Shown piece by piece: positions 17,510 through 26,697 of a DNA stretch of 64,000 nucleotides (positions are counted from its first letter, which is position 1; each line of letters starts with the position of its first letter). This DNA is from Desulfuribacillus stibiiarsenatis (GTDB taxonomy: Bacteria; Bacillota; Bacilli; Desulfuribacillales; Desulfuribacillaceae), in the NCBI RefSeq assembly GCF_001742305.1, contig NZ_MJAT01000006.1, positions 62,001-126,000 on the forward strand, read 5' to 3'. Made by a program: the position numbers and the translations under genes. The notes under the pieces are model-generated. The model ran no database searches, was not told the DNA's origin, and worked only from the letters and a program-made list of their open reading frames with translations.

Positions 17510-19420
17510 TTAATCTTTAGTAACAAGGAAATTAGCAACGCTTTTTTGTAGCTTTTGTGTAGTAAGAAGTGCTTCTTTCAAGATTTCAAGTTCATCTTTG
17601 CCAAGCATATGTGGTTCTACTTTGTGGTTTGGCTTTTTATTAAGCTTTCTCTTACGTATATTTGCTTCTAATGATAACTTTAGTAAAATTTCTAATGCTT
17701 CTTTATATTTTTTTGCTTCAAATTTTGAAAAGTGACCCATATCTACTAGTTCGTCAATGCGTTCAAATGTTGAGTTCTTTTCTGCTCCGAAACGTAAAGC
17801 ATAGAGTCTGACACAATTTACAATGTGCATAAAACCATCATTGCGTAAATCAATTAAACCTTTATCTTCACCAGATTGTGCCGTTACAATTTGCCCCAGA
17901 ACATCGATTGGGACGTCCTTTTGCAATTCAATCGATGCTAGGTTATGGACAAACATCGTAGCTGGCTTTGCCTGATCGATAATATAATAACGTAAATCTT
18001 CCGCAATTCTTTTCTTACCATAGATGAAACGGAAATCCAATAGGTAAGTGGAGAGCTGGATTTCATCTTGTTTGGATGAATTTAGCCATTGGTTCACTTG
18101 CTTGAACCAATTCGTTAAAGACAAGCACCAGGCAGGATTATTAGCAGTTATGTTCTGCTCGGACGCTAATAAACCACAATCTTCTAAACCTCTGACTATT
18201 TTTTCAGTGAAAGCAGTGAAGTATTCTTCTACCTTTTGTACACGATTTGGTGGTGGGTCATTATATAAAAGAGCATTCGTTTGGAATGTACGTAAAATTT
18301 GTTCTTTTCGTCCTGCATCTCCTAGTGATAGCCAGCAGTATTCCACCGGTGGTGCGCCTAATCCGTCGTCTATCATCTGTTTTTCGACAATTTGAATGAT
18401 TTTACGTACGACGCGATCTTGGAATTCGGTAAGAATCGTGCTAATTTCGTAAGCTGGTGCCTGCTCATTTATTAAAGCTTCCAGCACTTTATCGATTTCT
18501 TTTTGAGCATTAGCTAACTCTTCGATTGTCGATTGTTTTTCTATGCTGTCTACAATCGATAGGGTACCAACACTACGAGCCTTCATTAAGTCCTTTACAG
18601 TTACAATCCCAATCAGTTTATCGTCTTCGATGACTGGTAAATGTTTTATATGATTTTGCACCATCTTTAGTAGGGCATCGTAATAATATGCATTGGCTTC
18701 AATAGTATGTAGTGGATGGCCCATAATTTCAACGGCAGTTATGTTCGTAATATCTTTTTCCTTTGCTATAACTTTTTTGATTAAATCAGATTCCGTTACA
18801 ATACCCATTGGAACATTGTCATTTTTCTTAGTTACTACAATAGAACTGATTTTATGCTCAAGAAATAATTTAGCGATTTGTGTTATTTTCTCGCTCGGTG
18901 GGCAAGTAAGTACTCGTGCTGTCATAAATTCACCAATTTTTTTGCGGAATGGTAAAGTTTCAATGCCCAGCTTATGATGGGAGATTTCTTCGTGTAATTC
19001 TCGATAGATTTTCAATAACCGTTCACTGATTGTACGGGTCATTTCTTCAGAGAAAGCTGGGTTAGAATTTACAAGTTCCAGGAATGTTTGACGACTTAAA
19101 GCTAAGCATGTAAGGGGTTGCACAGCTTGCACGGAGATTGGTGGTGCAGATGCTGCCATCGCTGCTGCTTCACCAAAGAAACTACCTGGTCGGAAGAATT
19201 CAATCACCGATTCTTCACCATCGGACATAGTTAGCATTGCCATTGCCATTCCTTCAATTACTACGTAAACCTCATTTAGTGCCTCTTTCTCTTTAAATAC
19301 GAACTCTTGCTCATTGTACGTTTTTAAATATGCCTTTTCTACAAGCTCATCTATAGCAGAAGTAGGAAGCTTATTAAAAGGGGAAGTCTGTACTAAAATA
19401 TCGCGTGTTTTCTGTTCCAT
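17510..19420 (-). CDS. cNMP-binding/CBS/DUF294 protein with degenerate nucleotidyltransferase site
   Basis: A 636-residue signalling protein. In order: a cyclic-nucleotide-binding-like domain (about 10-135, with G-S-F-F-G-E-A-A-A-M), a pair of CBS domains (about 165-285), a DUF294 nucleotidyltransferase domain (about 320-470) and its C-terminal helical DUF294_C partner. The family normally carries a GSxGRxEQ...TDQDNAL active site. Here the matching stretch reads LGDAGRKEQ then TFQTNAL: both metal-binding aspartates are replaced and the Gly-Ser is Gly-Asp. Transferase activity therefore looks lost, leaving a sensor or binding role. The gene is monocistronic. Confidence 0.85.
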   Translation of the reverse strand: MEQKTRDILVQTSPFNKLPTSAIDELVEKAYLKTYNEQEFVFKEKEALNEVYVVIEGMAMAMLTMSDGEESVIEFFRPGSFFGEAAAMAASAPPISVQAVQPLTCLALSRQTFLELVNSNPAFSEEMTRTISERLLKIYRELHEEISHHKLGIETLPFRKKIGEFMTARVLTCPPSEKITQIAKLFLEHKISSIVVTKKNDNVPMGIVTESDLIKKVIAKEKDITNITAVEIMGHPLHTIEANAYYYDALLKMVQNHIKHLPVIEDDKLIGIVTVKDLMKARSVGTLSIVDSIEKQSTIEELANAQKEIDKVLEALINEQAPAYEISTILTEFQDRVVRKIIQIVEKQMIDDGLGAPPVEYCWLSLGDAGRKEQILRTFQTNALLYNDPPPNRVQKVEEYFTAFTEKIVRGLEDCGLLASEQNITANNPAWCLSLTNWFKQVNQWLNSSKQDEIQLSTYLLDFRFIYGKKRIAEDLRYYIIDQAKPATMFVHNLASIELQKDVPIDVLGQIVTAQSGEDKGLIDLRNDGFMHIVNCVRLYALRFGAEKNSTFERIDELVDMGHFSKFEAKKYKEALEILLKLSLEANIRKRKLNKKPNHKVEPHMLGKDELEILKEALLTTQKLQKSVANFLVTKD

Positions 19421-19554
19421 TTAGACACTCCTTCCAACGATTTTCTTAGTTTAACAATAATATTTAGGGATGAAAAAATCAACCAAAATGTTCTAGTTCC
19501 TATAGATGGGTAGTATACCCATTTTTCATTATATCATGTTATTAGAAATAATCC

Positions 19555-19583
19555 TTTACATATGTATTATAACAGGATAAAAT
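19555..19583 (+). promoter_or_regulatory. Putative vegetative promoter of the thiamine operon
   Basis: TTTACA, a 17-base spacer and TAAAAT lie about 20 bases upstream of the TPP aptamer. The spacing is ideal and both boxes differ from consensus by one base. Confidence 0.6.
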
Positions 19584-19603
19584 TTGTGTATTAACCGAAT
19601 ATT

Positions 19604-19690
19604 TCACAAGCTAGGGGAGCCGATAATGGCTGAGAGGAGAAATCCGACCCTTTGAACCTGATATGGATAATACCAGCGAAGGAAAGCTTA
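19604..19690 (+). promoter_or_regulatory. TPP riboswitch (THI element)
   Basis: The conserved core is complete: AGGGGAGCC, then GGCTGAGA, ACCCTTTGAACCTGAT, GGATAATACCAGCG and the closing AGGAAAGCTT. It binds thiamine pyrophosphate and, with the downstream terminator, would shut off thiSGHFEDC when thiamine is ample. The 420-base gap before thiS holds the promoter, this aptamer and the terminator. Confidence 0.96.
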
Positions 19691-19741
19691 GAGAATGCTA
19701 TATGTAATGCTTTGCTTATTACATTAGGATTATTAATCACT

Positions 19742-19778
19742 AAGCTTCCTGTATATCAGGAGGCTTTTCTTGTTTTTT
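19742..19778 (+). terminator. TPP riboswitch expression-platform terminator
   Basis: AAGCTTCCTG and CAGGAGGCTT form a 10-bp stem with one G-T pair around a TATAT loop, followed by a T-rich run ending in TTTTTT. It lies between the aptamer and thiS. Confidence 0.88.
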
Positions 19779-19840
19779 ATTATGATTGATCTTAAGAAAT
19801 AAGTATTTATATCAATATATAGAAGAAAGGAGAAATGTAA

Positions 19841-20044
19841 ATGAAGGTGACAATTAACGGCAAAGAAGAGCAACTAACAGTAGAAGGGTTAAGTATCTTG
19901 GAATGGGTTGTGGAAAAAGGCCTACAGCCGCAGCAATTGGTCATTGAACACAACGGTCAGGTAATCGAACAAGAACAATGGTCCCATATAACTCTGAAAG
20001 AAAACGATCAACTAGAGGTATTGCGTTTTGTAGGGGGAGGTTGA
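19841..20044 (+). CDS. thiS: Sulfur carrier protein ThiS
   Basis: A 67-residue ubiquitin-fold protein ending in Gly-Gly-Gly. The C-terminus is adenylated by ThiF and then carries sulfur as a thiocarboxylate to ThiG for the thiazole ring. The ending L-R-F-V-G-G-G is the diagnostic feature. It is the first gene after the TPP riboswitch. gaaaggag precedes the ATG. Confidence 0.93.
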   Translation: MKVTINGKEEQLTVEGLSILEWVVEKGLQPQQLVIEHNGQVIEQEQWSHITLKENDQLEVLRFVGGG

Positions 20045-20100
20045 TTTTGTGACCGGCATTAGGAACGAATCGATTTGCATATAGCAAAGGGGGAACTGTT

Positions 20101-20874
20101 GTGGGTGAACAAGATACATTAGAAATTGGTGGACAATCGTTAACGAGCCGCTTGCTAGTCGGTACGGGGAAGTTTGCCAGTCATCAGGTAATGCAAAAAT
20201 CAATTCTTCACTCACAAAGCCAAATAGTAACAATGGCGTTGCGAAGAATTGATTTTGACTCAGAACAAGAAAATGTACTGAATTATATTCCAGATACTTG
20301 TACACTTTTACCGAATACATCGGGAGCTCGTAATGCAGAAGAAGCTGTACGAATCGCCCGCATTGCAAAGGCTGCGGGTTGTGGGAACTGGATTAAGATA
20401 GAAGTAATTAAAGACAATAAATATTTGCTGCCTGATAATTACGAAACGATAAAAGCTACGGAAATCTTGGCCAAAGAAGGGTTTATTGTACTACCGTATA
20501 TGAGTCCAGACCTAATGGTAGCGAAGCAGTTAGTTGATGTAGGGGCAGCGGCAGTGATGCCATTAGGGGCACCTATTGGTTCGAATCGTGGATTACTAAT
20601 GAAAGAAATGATTCGCATATTAATTCAGGAGATATCGTTACCAATCATTGTAGATGCTGGCATTGGTAAGCCATCGCAAGCAGCAGAAGCAATGGAGATG
20701 GGGGCAGCAGCAGTGCTTGTAAACACTGCAATTGCTACAGCAGATGATCCTGTGTTAATGGCAGAGGCCTTTGCGCAAGCAGTGAAGGCTGGGCGTACAG
20801 CGTTTTTAGCAGGCCCTGGCGCAATTAAGGAGTATGCGGAAGCTTCTTCTCCATTAACTGGGTTTCTGAAGTGA
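20101..20874 (+). CDS. thiG: Thiazole synthase ThiG
   Basis: A 257-residue TIM-barrel enzyme that condenses deoxyxylulose phosphate, dehydroglycine and ThiS thiocarboxylate into thiazole phosphate. Recognisable blocks are [37 protein letters not shown] with the Schiff-base lysine, and [15 protein letters not shown]. The start is GTG with aaaggggg ahead of it. Confidence 0.96.
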   Translation: MGEQDTLEIGGQSLTSRLLVGTGKFASHQVMQKSILHSQSQIVTMALRRIDFDSEQENVLNYIPDTCTLLPNTSGARNAEEAVRIARIAKAAGCGNWIKIEVIKDNKYLLPDNYETIKATEILAKEGFIVLPYMSPDLMVAKQLVDVGAAAVMPLGAPIGSNRGLLMKEMIRILIQEISLPIIVDAGIGKPSQAAEAMEMGAAAVLVNTAIATADDPVLMAEAFAQAVKAGRTAFLAGPGAIKEYAEASSPLTGFLK

Positions 20875-20882
20875 GGGATGAT

Positions 20883-21986
20883 ATGAGTTTTTATCCAGTC
20901 TATAAAACGTATGAGCAATACTCCATTGAAGATTTTTTTCTTACGATTACCGATTCTCATGTTCACAAGGTATTACAAAAGGAATCGCTTGATGAGTGGG
21001 ACTATTTAACACTACTATCACCAACCGCTGCTAACCATCTGGAAACAATTGCCCAAAAGGCGAATCAAGTAACAGTGCAATACTTCGGGAAGACAATCGG
21101 GCTATATACACCCATCTATTTATCAGATCACTGTGTAAACCAATGCTCATATTGTAGTTTCAATAGTAAGCACACATTTCGTCGGAATAGACTCACGATG
21201 GAGCAGGTAGAGCAAGAAGCCAAGATTATTGCTGCCACAGGGCTAAAACATATTCTGGTACTTACTGGGGAATCTCGCAAAGTTTCACCTGTATCCTACA
21301 TTCAAGAAGCTGTTCAGGTGCTTAAGCGCTATTTTTCATCAATCTCAATTGAGATTTACCCTCTAGAACTAGTTGAATATCAATCACTATGTAAATCCGG
21401 TGTGGATGGTTTGACAATTTATCAAGAAGTATATGATGAGGCAATTTATAAGGAAGTCCATGTTGCAGGGCCAAAAAAGGATTATCTGTACCGTTTAGAT
21501 GCACCAGAACGAGGGTGTATTTCGGGAATGAGAACTGTCAATATAGGCGCGTTACTTGGACTTGGAGACTTCTACAAGCAGGCCTGGGCAACAGGGCTTC
21601 ATGCTCAATATCTGCAGCAGAAATATGCTGATGTAGAAATAGGTGTGTCATTACCAAGAATGCGCCCTCATATCGGTAGCTTTCAGCCTCACTCGATCGT
21701 AGATGACCGTCAGATGGTCCAAATGTTGATGGCTTTGCGTTTATTTATCCCAAGGATAGGAATTAACATATCTACCCGTGAGCAATCGCAATTTCGGGAT
21801 TCAATTCTGCCTCTTGGAGTCACTCGAATGTCAGCAGGGGTGTCTACGAAAGTAGGTGGACATAGCGGGCAGGAAGATACTTCAGAACAATTTGCGATTT
21901 CTGATACACGCTCTGTAGACGAGATGATGAGGATGATTTACCAAAGGAATTATCAGCCAGTATTGAAAGATTGGCACTTAATTTAG
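20883..21986 (+). CDS. thiH: 2-iminoacetate synthase ThiH
   Basis: A 367-residue radical SAM enzyme that cleaves tyrosine to dehydroglycine and p-cresol for thiazole synthesis. The cluster motif is C84-x3-C88-x2-C91 within L-S-D-H-C-V-N-Q-C-S-Y-C. It replaces the oxygen-dependent glycine oxidase ThiO, so thiamine synthesis here suits low oxygen. The ATG at 20883 follows gaggga; an in-frame GTG at 20871 lies inside the thiG end and is less likely. Confidence 0.95.
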   Translation: MSFYPVYKTYEQYSIEDFFLTITDSHVHKVLQKESLDEWDYLTLLSPTAANHLETIAQKANQVTVQYFGKTIGLYTPIYLSDHCVNQCSYCSFNSKHTFRRNRLTMEQVEQEAKIIAATGLKHILVLTGESRKVSPVSYIQEAVQVLKRYFSSISIEIYPLELVEYQSLCKSGVDGLTIYQEVYDEAIYKEVHVAGPKKDYLYRLDAPERGCISGMRTVNIGALLGLGDFYKQAWATGLHAQYLQQKYADVEIGVSLPRMRPHIGSFQPHSIVDDRQMVQMLMALRLFIPRIGINISTREQSQFRDSILPLGVTRMSAGVSTKVGGHSGQEDTSEQFAISDTRSVDEMMRMIYQRNYQPVLKDWHLI

Positions 21987-22000
21987 AAGGAGGGGATTAC

Positions 22001-22612
22001 TTGAATCCATTTGAACAAGCCCTTGCTAACTACATGGGAGCGGGAAATCTAGCAAAGGTACAATCTATCACCATTGGAATTGCAGGTGCAGGAGGACTGG
22101 GTTCGAACTGTGCGTTTAATTTAGTTCGAAGCGGCTTCCGAAAGTTTGTAATCGTAGATTTTGATGTATTAGAATATAGCAATTTAAATCGACAATTCTA
22201 CTTTATGGATCAAATTGGAAGACCTAAGGTGGAAGCATTGAAAGAAAATTTATTAAGAATTAATCCAGACATTGAAGTCTCAATCTTTCAAACTAGACTG
22301 GAAAGCGATAATTTGGAGGTATATTTTGGCAATTGTGATATTATTGTAGAAGCGTTTGACACGGTAGAAAGTAAAAAAATGATTGTGAGCAAATATATGA
22401 ACTCGCAAAAAAAACTTTTAGTATCTGCTTCAGGTTTAGCTGGATGGGGAAATAGTGATGACATAAAAGTTAGTAAAATTAAAGATTCATTTTACTTAGT
22501 TGGTGACTTACAGTCAGGTGTTTGTCATGGCGTGCCTCCGATATCGCCAAGGGTGAACATTGCGGCAGCGAAACTAGCAGATATTATTTTAGCCAATGTA
22601 TTAAGTGATTGA
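22001..22612 (+). CDS. thiF: ThiS adenylyltransferase ThiF, short form
   Basis: A 203-residue E1-like enzyme that adenylates the ThiS C-terminus. The nucleotide-binding motif GIAGAGGLGSN is near residue 27, followed by I-V-D-F-D-V-L-E-Y-S-N-L-N-R-Q-F. At about 200 residues it is the short thiF family common in anaerobes, lacking the C-terminal zinc-binding part of E. coli ThiF. The start is a TTG four bases behind AGAAGGAGGGG, overriding an in-frame TTG inside thiH. Confidence 0.92.
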   Translation: MNPFEQALANYMGAGNLAKVQSITIGIAGAGGLGSNCAFNLVRSGFRKFVIVDFDVLEYSNLNRQFYFMDQIGRPKVEALKENLLRINPDIEVSIFQTRLESDNLEVYFGNCDIIVEAFDTVESKKMIVSKYMNSQKKLLVSASGLAGWGNSDDIKVSKIKDSFYLVGDLQSGVCHGVPPISPRVNIAAAKLADIILANVLSD

Positions 22613-22630
22613 GACTATAGTAGAGTAGGG

Positions 22631-23299
22631 ATGTCTATTATGAAGAGTAGGAATGATGCGCGGCAGTTATTAAGAAGCTTATTCTCTGATATATATTGCA
22701 TCACTTCAGAGGAACATTCACAGGGTCGTTCAAATATTTCCGTTGTACAAGAAATGATAGACTCTGGGATTCGTATCATTCAATATCGAGAGAAAGATAA
22801 GAAGGCGTTATACAAATACCAAGAATGCGTCGCTATTAGAGAAATGACGAAGGCAGCAGGGGTTACTTTTATCATCAATGACGATATCGACCTAGCAATA
22901 GCAATTGGTGCTGATGGTGTACATATTGGTCAGGAAGATTTACCACTACCAATTGTTCGACAGCTCGTAGGAAGTGATATGTTCATAGGGCTTTCCACGC
23001 ACGCTCCTGAACAAGCGATACAAGCTTTGGAATTAGGTGCGGACTATATTGGTGTAGGTCCAATCTACAAAACTTTCACTAAGAAAGATGTCTGCGAACC
23101 AGTGGGGTTAGAGTATCTAGATTTTGTAGTGAAACATATTGATATCCCCTTTGTAGCAATTGGCGGTATTAAAGAGCATAATATCCAGCAAGTAAAAGAG
23201 CGAGGGGCCAACTGTTTTTGCCTGGTAACAGAAATCGTCGGTGCTGCTAACATCTCACATACGATACAGCAAATCCGAAAGCGAATTCAATCGGTATAG
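22631..23299 (+). CDS. thiE: Thiamine-phosphate synthase ThiE
   Basis: A 222-residue TIM-barrel enzyme joining HMP pyrophosphate and thiazole phosphate. Family blocks are IQYREKDK, INDDIDLAIAIGADGVHIGQEDLP, IGLSTHAPEQA, Y-I-G-V-G-P-I-Y-K-T-F-T-K and FVAIGGI. Unlike many homologues it has about 12 extra N-terminal residues if the ATG at 22631 is used; an ATG at 22640 is also possible. Confidence 0.95.
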   Translation: MSIMKSRNDARQLLRSLFSDIYCITSEEHSQGRSNISVVQEMIDSGIRIIQYREKDKKALYKYQECVAIREMTKAAGVTFIINDDIDLAIAIGADGVHIGQEDLPLPIVRQLVGSDMFIGLSTHAPEQAIQALELGADYIGVGPIYKTFTKKDVCEPVGLEYLDFVVKHIDIPFVAIGGIKEHNIQQVKERGANCFCLVTEIVGAANISHTIQQIRKRIQSV

Positions 23300-23321
23300 T
23301 TTTAAAAGGAGTGAGGATGTA

Positions 23322-24107
23322 TTGAAAACAGGTTTAACAATTGCTGGTTCCGATTCTTCCGGTGGAGCGGGAATTCAAGCAGATTTGAAAACGTTTTCAG
23401 CTCTTGGAGTCTACGGAATGAGTGTTATCACGGCAATTACAGCCCAAAACACAGTGGGAGTTCAGGCCGTTGAGGAAGTAAGTGGTAACATGGTAGGACA
23501 ACAAATTGATGCGATATTTCAGGATATTCCAGCAGATGCAGTGAAAATTGGGATGGTATCTAGTGCGAATATCATACAGGTAATTGCGGATAAAGTGAAG
23601 CAGTACAATATGAAACATGTCGTACTAGATACGGTCATGATTTCGAAGAGTGGCTGTCATTTACTAAAGCCAGAAGCCATTGAAGCCTTGAAAAAATATT
23701 TAATACCATCTGCATATATCGTTACCCCGAATATTTTCGAAGCGGAAGTTTTAACAGAAATGAAAATTCGAACAATTGAAGACATGCAATCTGCTGCTCG
23801 GAAAATCTATGAAATGGGAGTTCCGTATGTAGTAGTAAAAGGTGGGCATTTAGAACAACAAGATTGTGTAGATATCTTATATGATGGTTCGGATTTTAGA
23901 TACTACTCTACTAATAGAATTGATACGAAAAACACACACGGAACTGGCTGTACGTTTTCGGCGGCCATTGCTTCCCATCTGGCATTAGGGAAATCAGTCG
24001 AGGATAGTATCGATGCAGCAAAACAATATATCACGAAAGCGATTGAGAAATCTCTCTCCCTTGGCAATGGAGTAGGTCCAACTCATCACTTCCACGAATT
24101 TTATTAA
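23322..24107 (+). CDS. thiD: HMP/HMP-phosphate kinase ThiD
   Basis: A 261-residue ribokinase-fold enzyme that phosphorylates hydroxymethylpyrimidine twice. The N-terminal GLTIAGSDSSGGAGIQADLK and the C-terminal anion-hole NTHGTGCTFSAAIA are diagnostic. The TTG at 23322 follows aaaggagtgagg; an upstream extension would overlap thiE by nearly 60 bases. Confidence 0.95.
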   Translation: MKTGLTIAGSDSSGGAGIQADLKTFSALGVYGMSVITAITAQNTVGVQAVEEVSGNMVGQQIDAIFQDIPADAVKIGMVSSANIIQVIADKVKQYNMKHVVLDTVMISKSGCHLLKPEAIEALKKYLIPSAYIVTPNIFEAEVLTEMKIRTIEDMQSAARKIYEMGVPYVVVKGGHLEQQDCVDILYDGSDFRYYSTNRIDTKNTHGTGCTFSAAIASHLALGKSVEDSIDAAKQYITKAIEKSLSLGNGVGPTHHFHEFY

Positions 24108-24128
24108 AAAATATTAGGAGGAGTTCCG

Positions 24129-25430
24129 TTGACACAATTTGAAAGTGCACGATTAGGAATCATTACAGAGGAAATGAAACAAGCTGCAGAATTAGAGGGT
24201 ATTTCACCAGAAGTTATACGAGAAGGTATTGCAAAAGGAGAAATCGTCTTACCTCGCAATATTAATCATAAGGGCATTAGGCCAATAGCCGTAGGAAAAG
24301 GATTATCCACTAAAGTAAATGCCAATATTGGAACTTCTGAATCTTATCCGGAACTAGAGAACGAATTACTTAAGTTAGAAGTAGCGTTAAAAGCTGGCGC
24401 CCATTCCGTGATGGATTTAAGTACTGGTGGCGATATTGATCAAGTACGTCGAGAAATTATCAAAAGATCAGATGTAATGGTTGGTACAGTTCCAATTTAT
24501 CAAGCGTTAGTAGAAGTGGCTAACAAAGGAAAATCACTTGTTGAGCTAACGGCAGATGACATGTTCAAATCGATTGAGAAACATTGTAGTGACGGGGCAG
24601 ACTTTATAACAGTACACTGCGGTGTAACGATGAAGGTTATTAATGAGTTGAAAGAAAGAGGCCGTGTCATGGATATCGTCTCTCGTGGCGGTTCATTCAT
24701 GACAGCTTGGATGCTTCACAATAATCAAGAAAACCCGCTCTTCTCACAATTTGATCGCATGTTAGAAATAGCCAAGAAATATGATGTAACCTTAAGTCTT
24801 GGAGATGGATTACGCCCTGGATGTTTAGAGGATGCAACGGATAGCCCACAGATCCAAGAAATGATTATCTTAGGAAGCCTAGTCAAACGTTCAAGAGATG
24901 CTGGGGTACAGGTTATGGTTGAAGGACCAGGACACGTTCCGTTAGATCAAATCGAAGCAAATATGAAAATCGAGAAAACATTATGCTTTAATGCTCCATT
25001 CTATGTTTTAGGGCCATTAGTGACAGATATTGCACCTGGTTACGATCACATTACATCCGCTATCGGTGGGGCAATCGCAGCATCTAGTGGTGCTGACTTC
25101 TTATGTTATGTTACACCAGCAGAACATCTTGGTCTTCCAACTCTAGAGGACGTGAAGGAAGGTGTCATAGCTTCTCGTATTGCAGCCCATGCAGCAGATA
25201 TTGTGAAAGGTGTTAAAGGGGCGAGAGAATGGGATTTAAAGATGGCACAAGCCCGTAAAGCATTAGATTGGGAAGCACAAATTAATCTAGCAATTGATCC
25301 AGAGAAAGCATCTCGACTTCGCAAGGAGAAGAATAAAGATGAGGAAGAATGTTGCACGATGTGTGGACAATTTTGTGCATACAAATTAATTAGTGAGCAC
25401 CTCGGAACCACGTATAAAGGCGGCTGCTAA
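24129..25430 (+). CDS. thiC: Phosphomethylpyrimidine synthase ThiC
   Basis: A 433-residue radical SAM enzyme that rearranges aminoimidazole ribotide to HMP phosphate. Conserved blocks include V-N-A-N-I-G-T-S, A-G-A-H-S-V-M-D-L-S-T-G-G-D, the zinc ligands, and the C-terminal cluster motif CTMCGQFC. The length matches the short bacterial form without the long N-terminal domain. The start is TTG behind taggaggag. It closes the thiamine operon. Confidence 0.97.
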   Translation: MTQFESARLGIITEEMKQAAELEGISPEVIREGIAKGEIVLPRNINHKGIRPIAVGKGLSTKVNANIGTSESYPELENELLKLEVALKAGAHSVMDLSTGGDIDQVRREIIKRSDVMVGTVPIYQALVEVANKGKSLVELTADDMFKSIEKHCSDGADFITVHCGVTMKVINELKERGRVMDIVSRGGSFMTAWMLHNNQENPLFSQFDRMLEIAKKYDVTLSLGDGLRPGCLEDATDSPQIQEMIILGSLVKRSRDAGVQVMVEGPGHVPLDQIEANMKIEKTLCFNAPFYVLGPLVTDIAPGYDHITSAIGGAIAASSGADFLCYVTPAEHLGLPTLEDVKEGVIASRIAAHAADIVKGVKGAREWDLKMAQARKALDWEAQINLAIDPEKASRLRKEKNKDEEECCTMCGQFCAYKLISEHLGTTYKGGC

Positions 25431-25464
25431 AAGATAATAACAGACACAATTTCATTTTTCCAGA

Positions 25465-25504
25465 ACACATCTATAAACTAGAAATAGTATAGATGTGTTT
25501 TTTT
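25465..25504 (+). terminator. Terminator of the thiamine operon
   Basis: ACACATCTATA and TATAGATGTGT form an 11-bp stem followed by a run of T. Confidence 0.88.
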
Positions 25505-25637
25505 GAAAAAGTATGAGTGAATATTAGAATTGAGATAAAAGTAAAAATATTCTGATTTTAGCAGGAATATAAATATAGATATAGAATTTATTAATTATGT
25601 TAAATTATTCTAAACATAAAAAGGTGGGAATGCAGCG

Positions 25638-26054
25638 ATGATGTGGAAAGAAAAGTATAGAATAGGTGTACCATTAATTGATGAACAACATGAAGAACTT
25701 TTTCGTAGAGTCTCTGCTTTTATCGAAACGGTACAATCGCAAGGAGATTGGGATTCCAAACTAGAAAAAGTAAAAGAGACATTAGCGTTTATGCAGGAGT
25801 ATGTAGTCAGTCACTTTAATGACGAAGAAGCATTTCAAGAACAAATAAATTACCCAGATATAGAGAACCATAAGCAATCGCACGTGCAGTTTAAAGATGC
25901 TGTTGCAGTATATGCCAACCGTTTTGAAAATGAAGGGTTAAATGAAGAATTAGTACAAGAGTTTGGAGGCAAGTTAGTCACTTGGCTTATTTTACATGTG
26001 GCTGCCACAGACCAAAAATTAGGTCAGTTTGTCAAAAGCAAGGAGGAAGAGTAA
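25638..26054 (+). CDS. Bacteriohemerythrin
   Basis: A 138-residue four-helix protein with a non-heme di-iron O2-binding site. The iron ligands are visible in D-E-Q-H-E-E-L-F, S-H-F-N-D-E-E, E-N-H-K-Q-S-H and L-H-V-A-A-T-D. It probably binds or senses oxygen, useful for an anaerobe meeting air. It lies three bases upstream of cheX, suggesting a link to motility. aaggtggg precedes the ATG. Confidence 0.92.
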   Translation: MMWKEKYRIGVPLIDEQHEELFRRVSAFIETVQSQGDWDSKLEKVKETLAFMQEYVVSHFNDEEAFQEQINYPDIENHKQSHVQFKDAVAVYANRFENEGLNEELVQEFGGKLVTWLILHVAATDQKLGQFVKSKEEE

Positions 26055-26057
26055 ACA

Positions 26058-26519
26058 ATGAAAGCGGAATATATTAATCCCTTTTATACGGCTACGAACG
26101 ACGTATTTCGCATGATGCTAGACTTAGATGTACAAAGAGGCAAGATTGGTCTAGTAGAAGAAATGGTTTCAAGTAAAGAAGCGAATGTATTACTCGGTGT
26201 AACTGGGGACTTAAAAGGGAGTATTTTATTTAGTTTTCCTAAAGATATGATATTGGAAATGGTACGAATTATGTGTGGAATGAAGATGCAAGAAATCGAC
26301 AGCTTCGTATCCTCTGCACTCGGGGAAATTGCAAATATTGTTGGGGGCAACGCAATAACTAACCTTACCTCTTTGGGCTATACTTGTGATATAGTTCCTC
26401 CACAGATCTTCGTAGGACAATATCGATCTCTATCCATGGCATCACAAAAATCTCTTCAATTAACTATGGTTACTTCCATCGGTGAGTTTGAACTTAATAT
26501 ATTCTTAAAAGAGAGATAA
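26058..26519 (+). CDS. cheX: CheX chemotaxis phosphatase
   Basis: A 153-residue CheC/CheX-family protein that dephosphorylates CheY-P. The catalytic E-x2-N motif is present in L-G-E-I-A-N-I-V-G-G-N-A. Only one such motif occurs, as in CheX rather than CheC. It is coupled to the bacteriohemerythrin gene (AAGGAGGAAGAG overlaps the stop of the previous gene), hinting that oxygen sensing feeds the chemotaxis pathway. Confidence 0.9.
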   Translation: MKAEYINPFYTATNDVFRMMLDLDVQRGKIGLVEEMVSSKEANVLLGVTGDLKGSILFSFPKDMILEMVRIMCGMKMQEIDSFVSSALGEIANIVGGNAITNLTSLGYTCDIVPPQIFVGQYRSLSMASQKSLQLTMVTSIGEFELNIFLKER

Positions 26520-26540
26520 TTACATATTGATAGATTTTAT

Positions 26541-26588
26541 AAAAAAACGGAAGGTATATCGTTTCTAGATATATTCTTTCGTTTTTTT
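26541..26588 (+). terminator. Terminator after cheX
   Basis: AAAAAAACGGAAGGTATATC and GATATATTCTTTCGTTTTTTT form a long, slightly imperfect hairpin with seven T. Confidence 0.85.
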
Positions 26589-26697
26589 ATGATGCCCAAA
26601 TTTTCGTGGTCAAGCTACTGATAGCTGGGTTTTTGCATACATTATTCTAGGCTATAGATAAAAGTCTAGAAAAATTGAAACGGAGGAATTTATAGCT

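Noticed and set aside
26636-26643. CATACATT upstream of cotJB as a SigE -10 box
   Set aside because: The -10 match is good, but the nearest ATA is only 12 bases away instead of about 16, so I do not claim a promoter, although SigE control of cotJ is expected from Bacillus.
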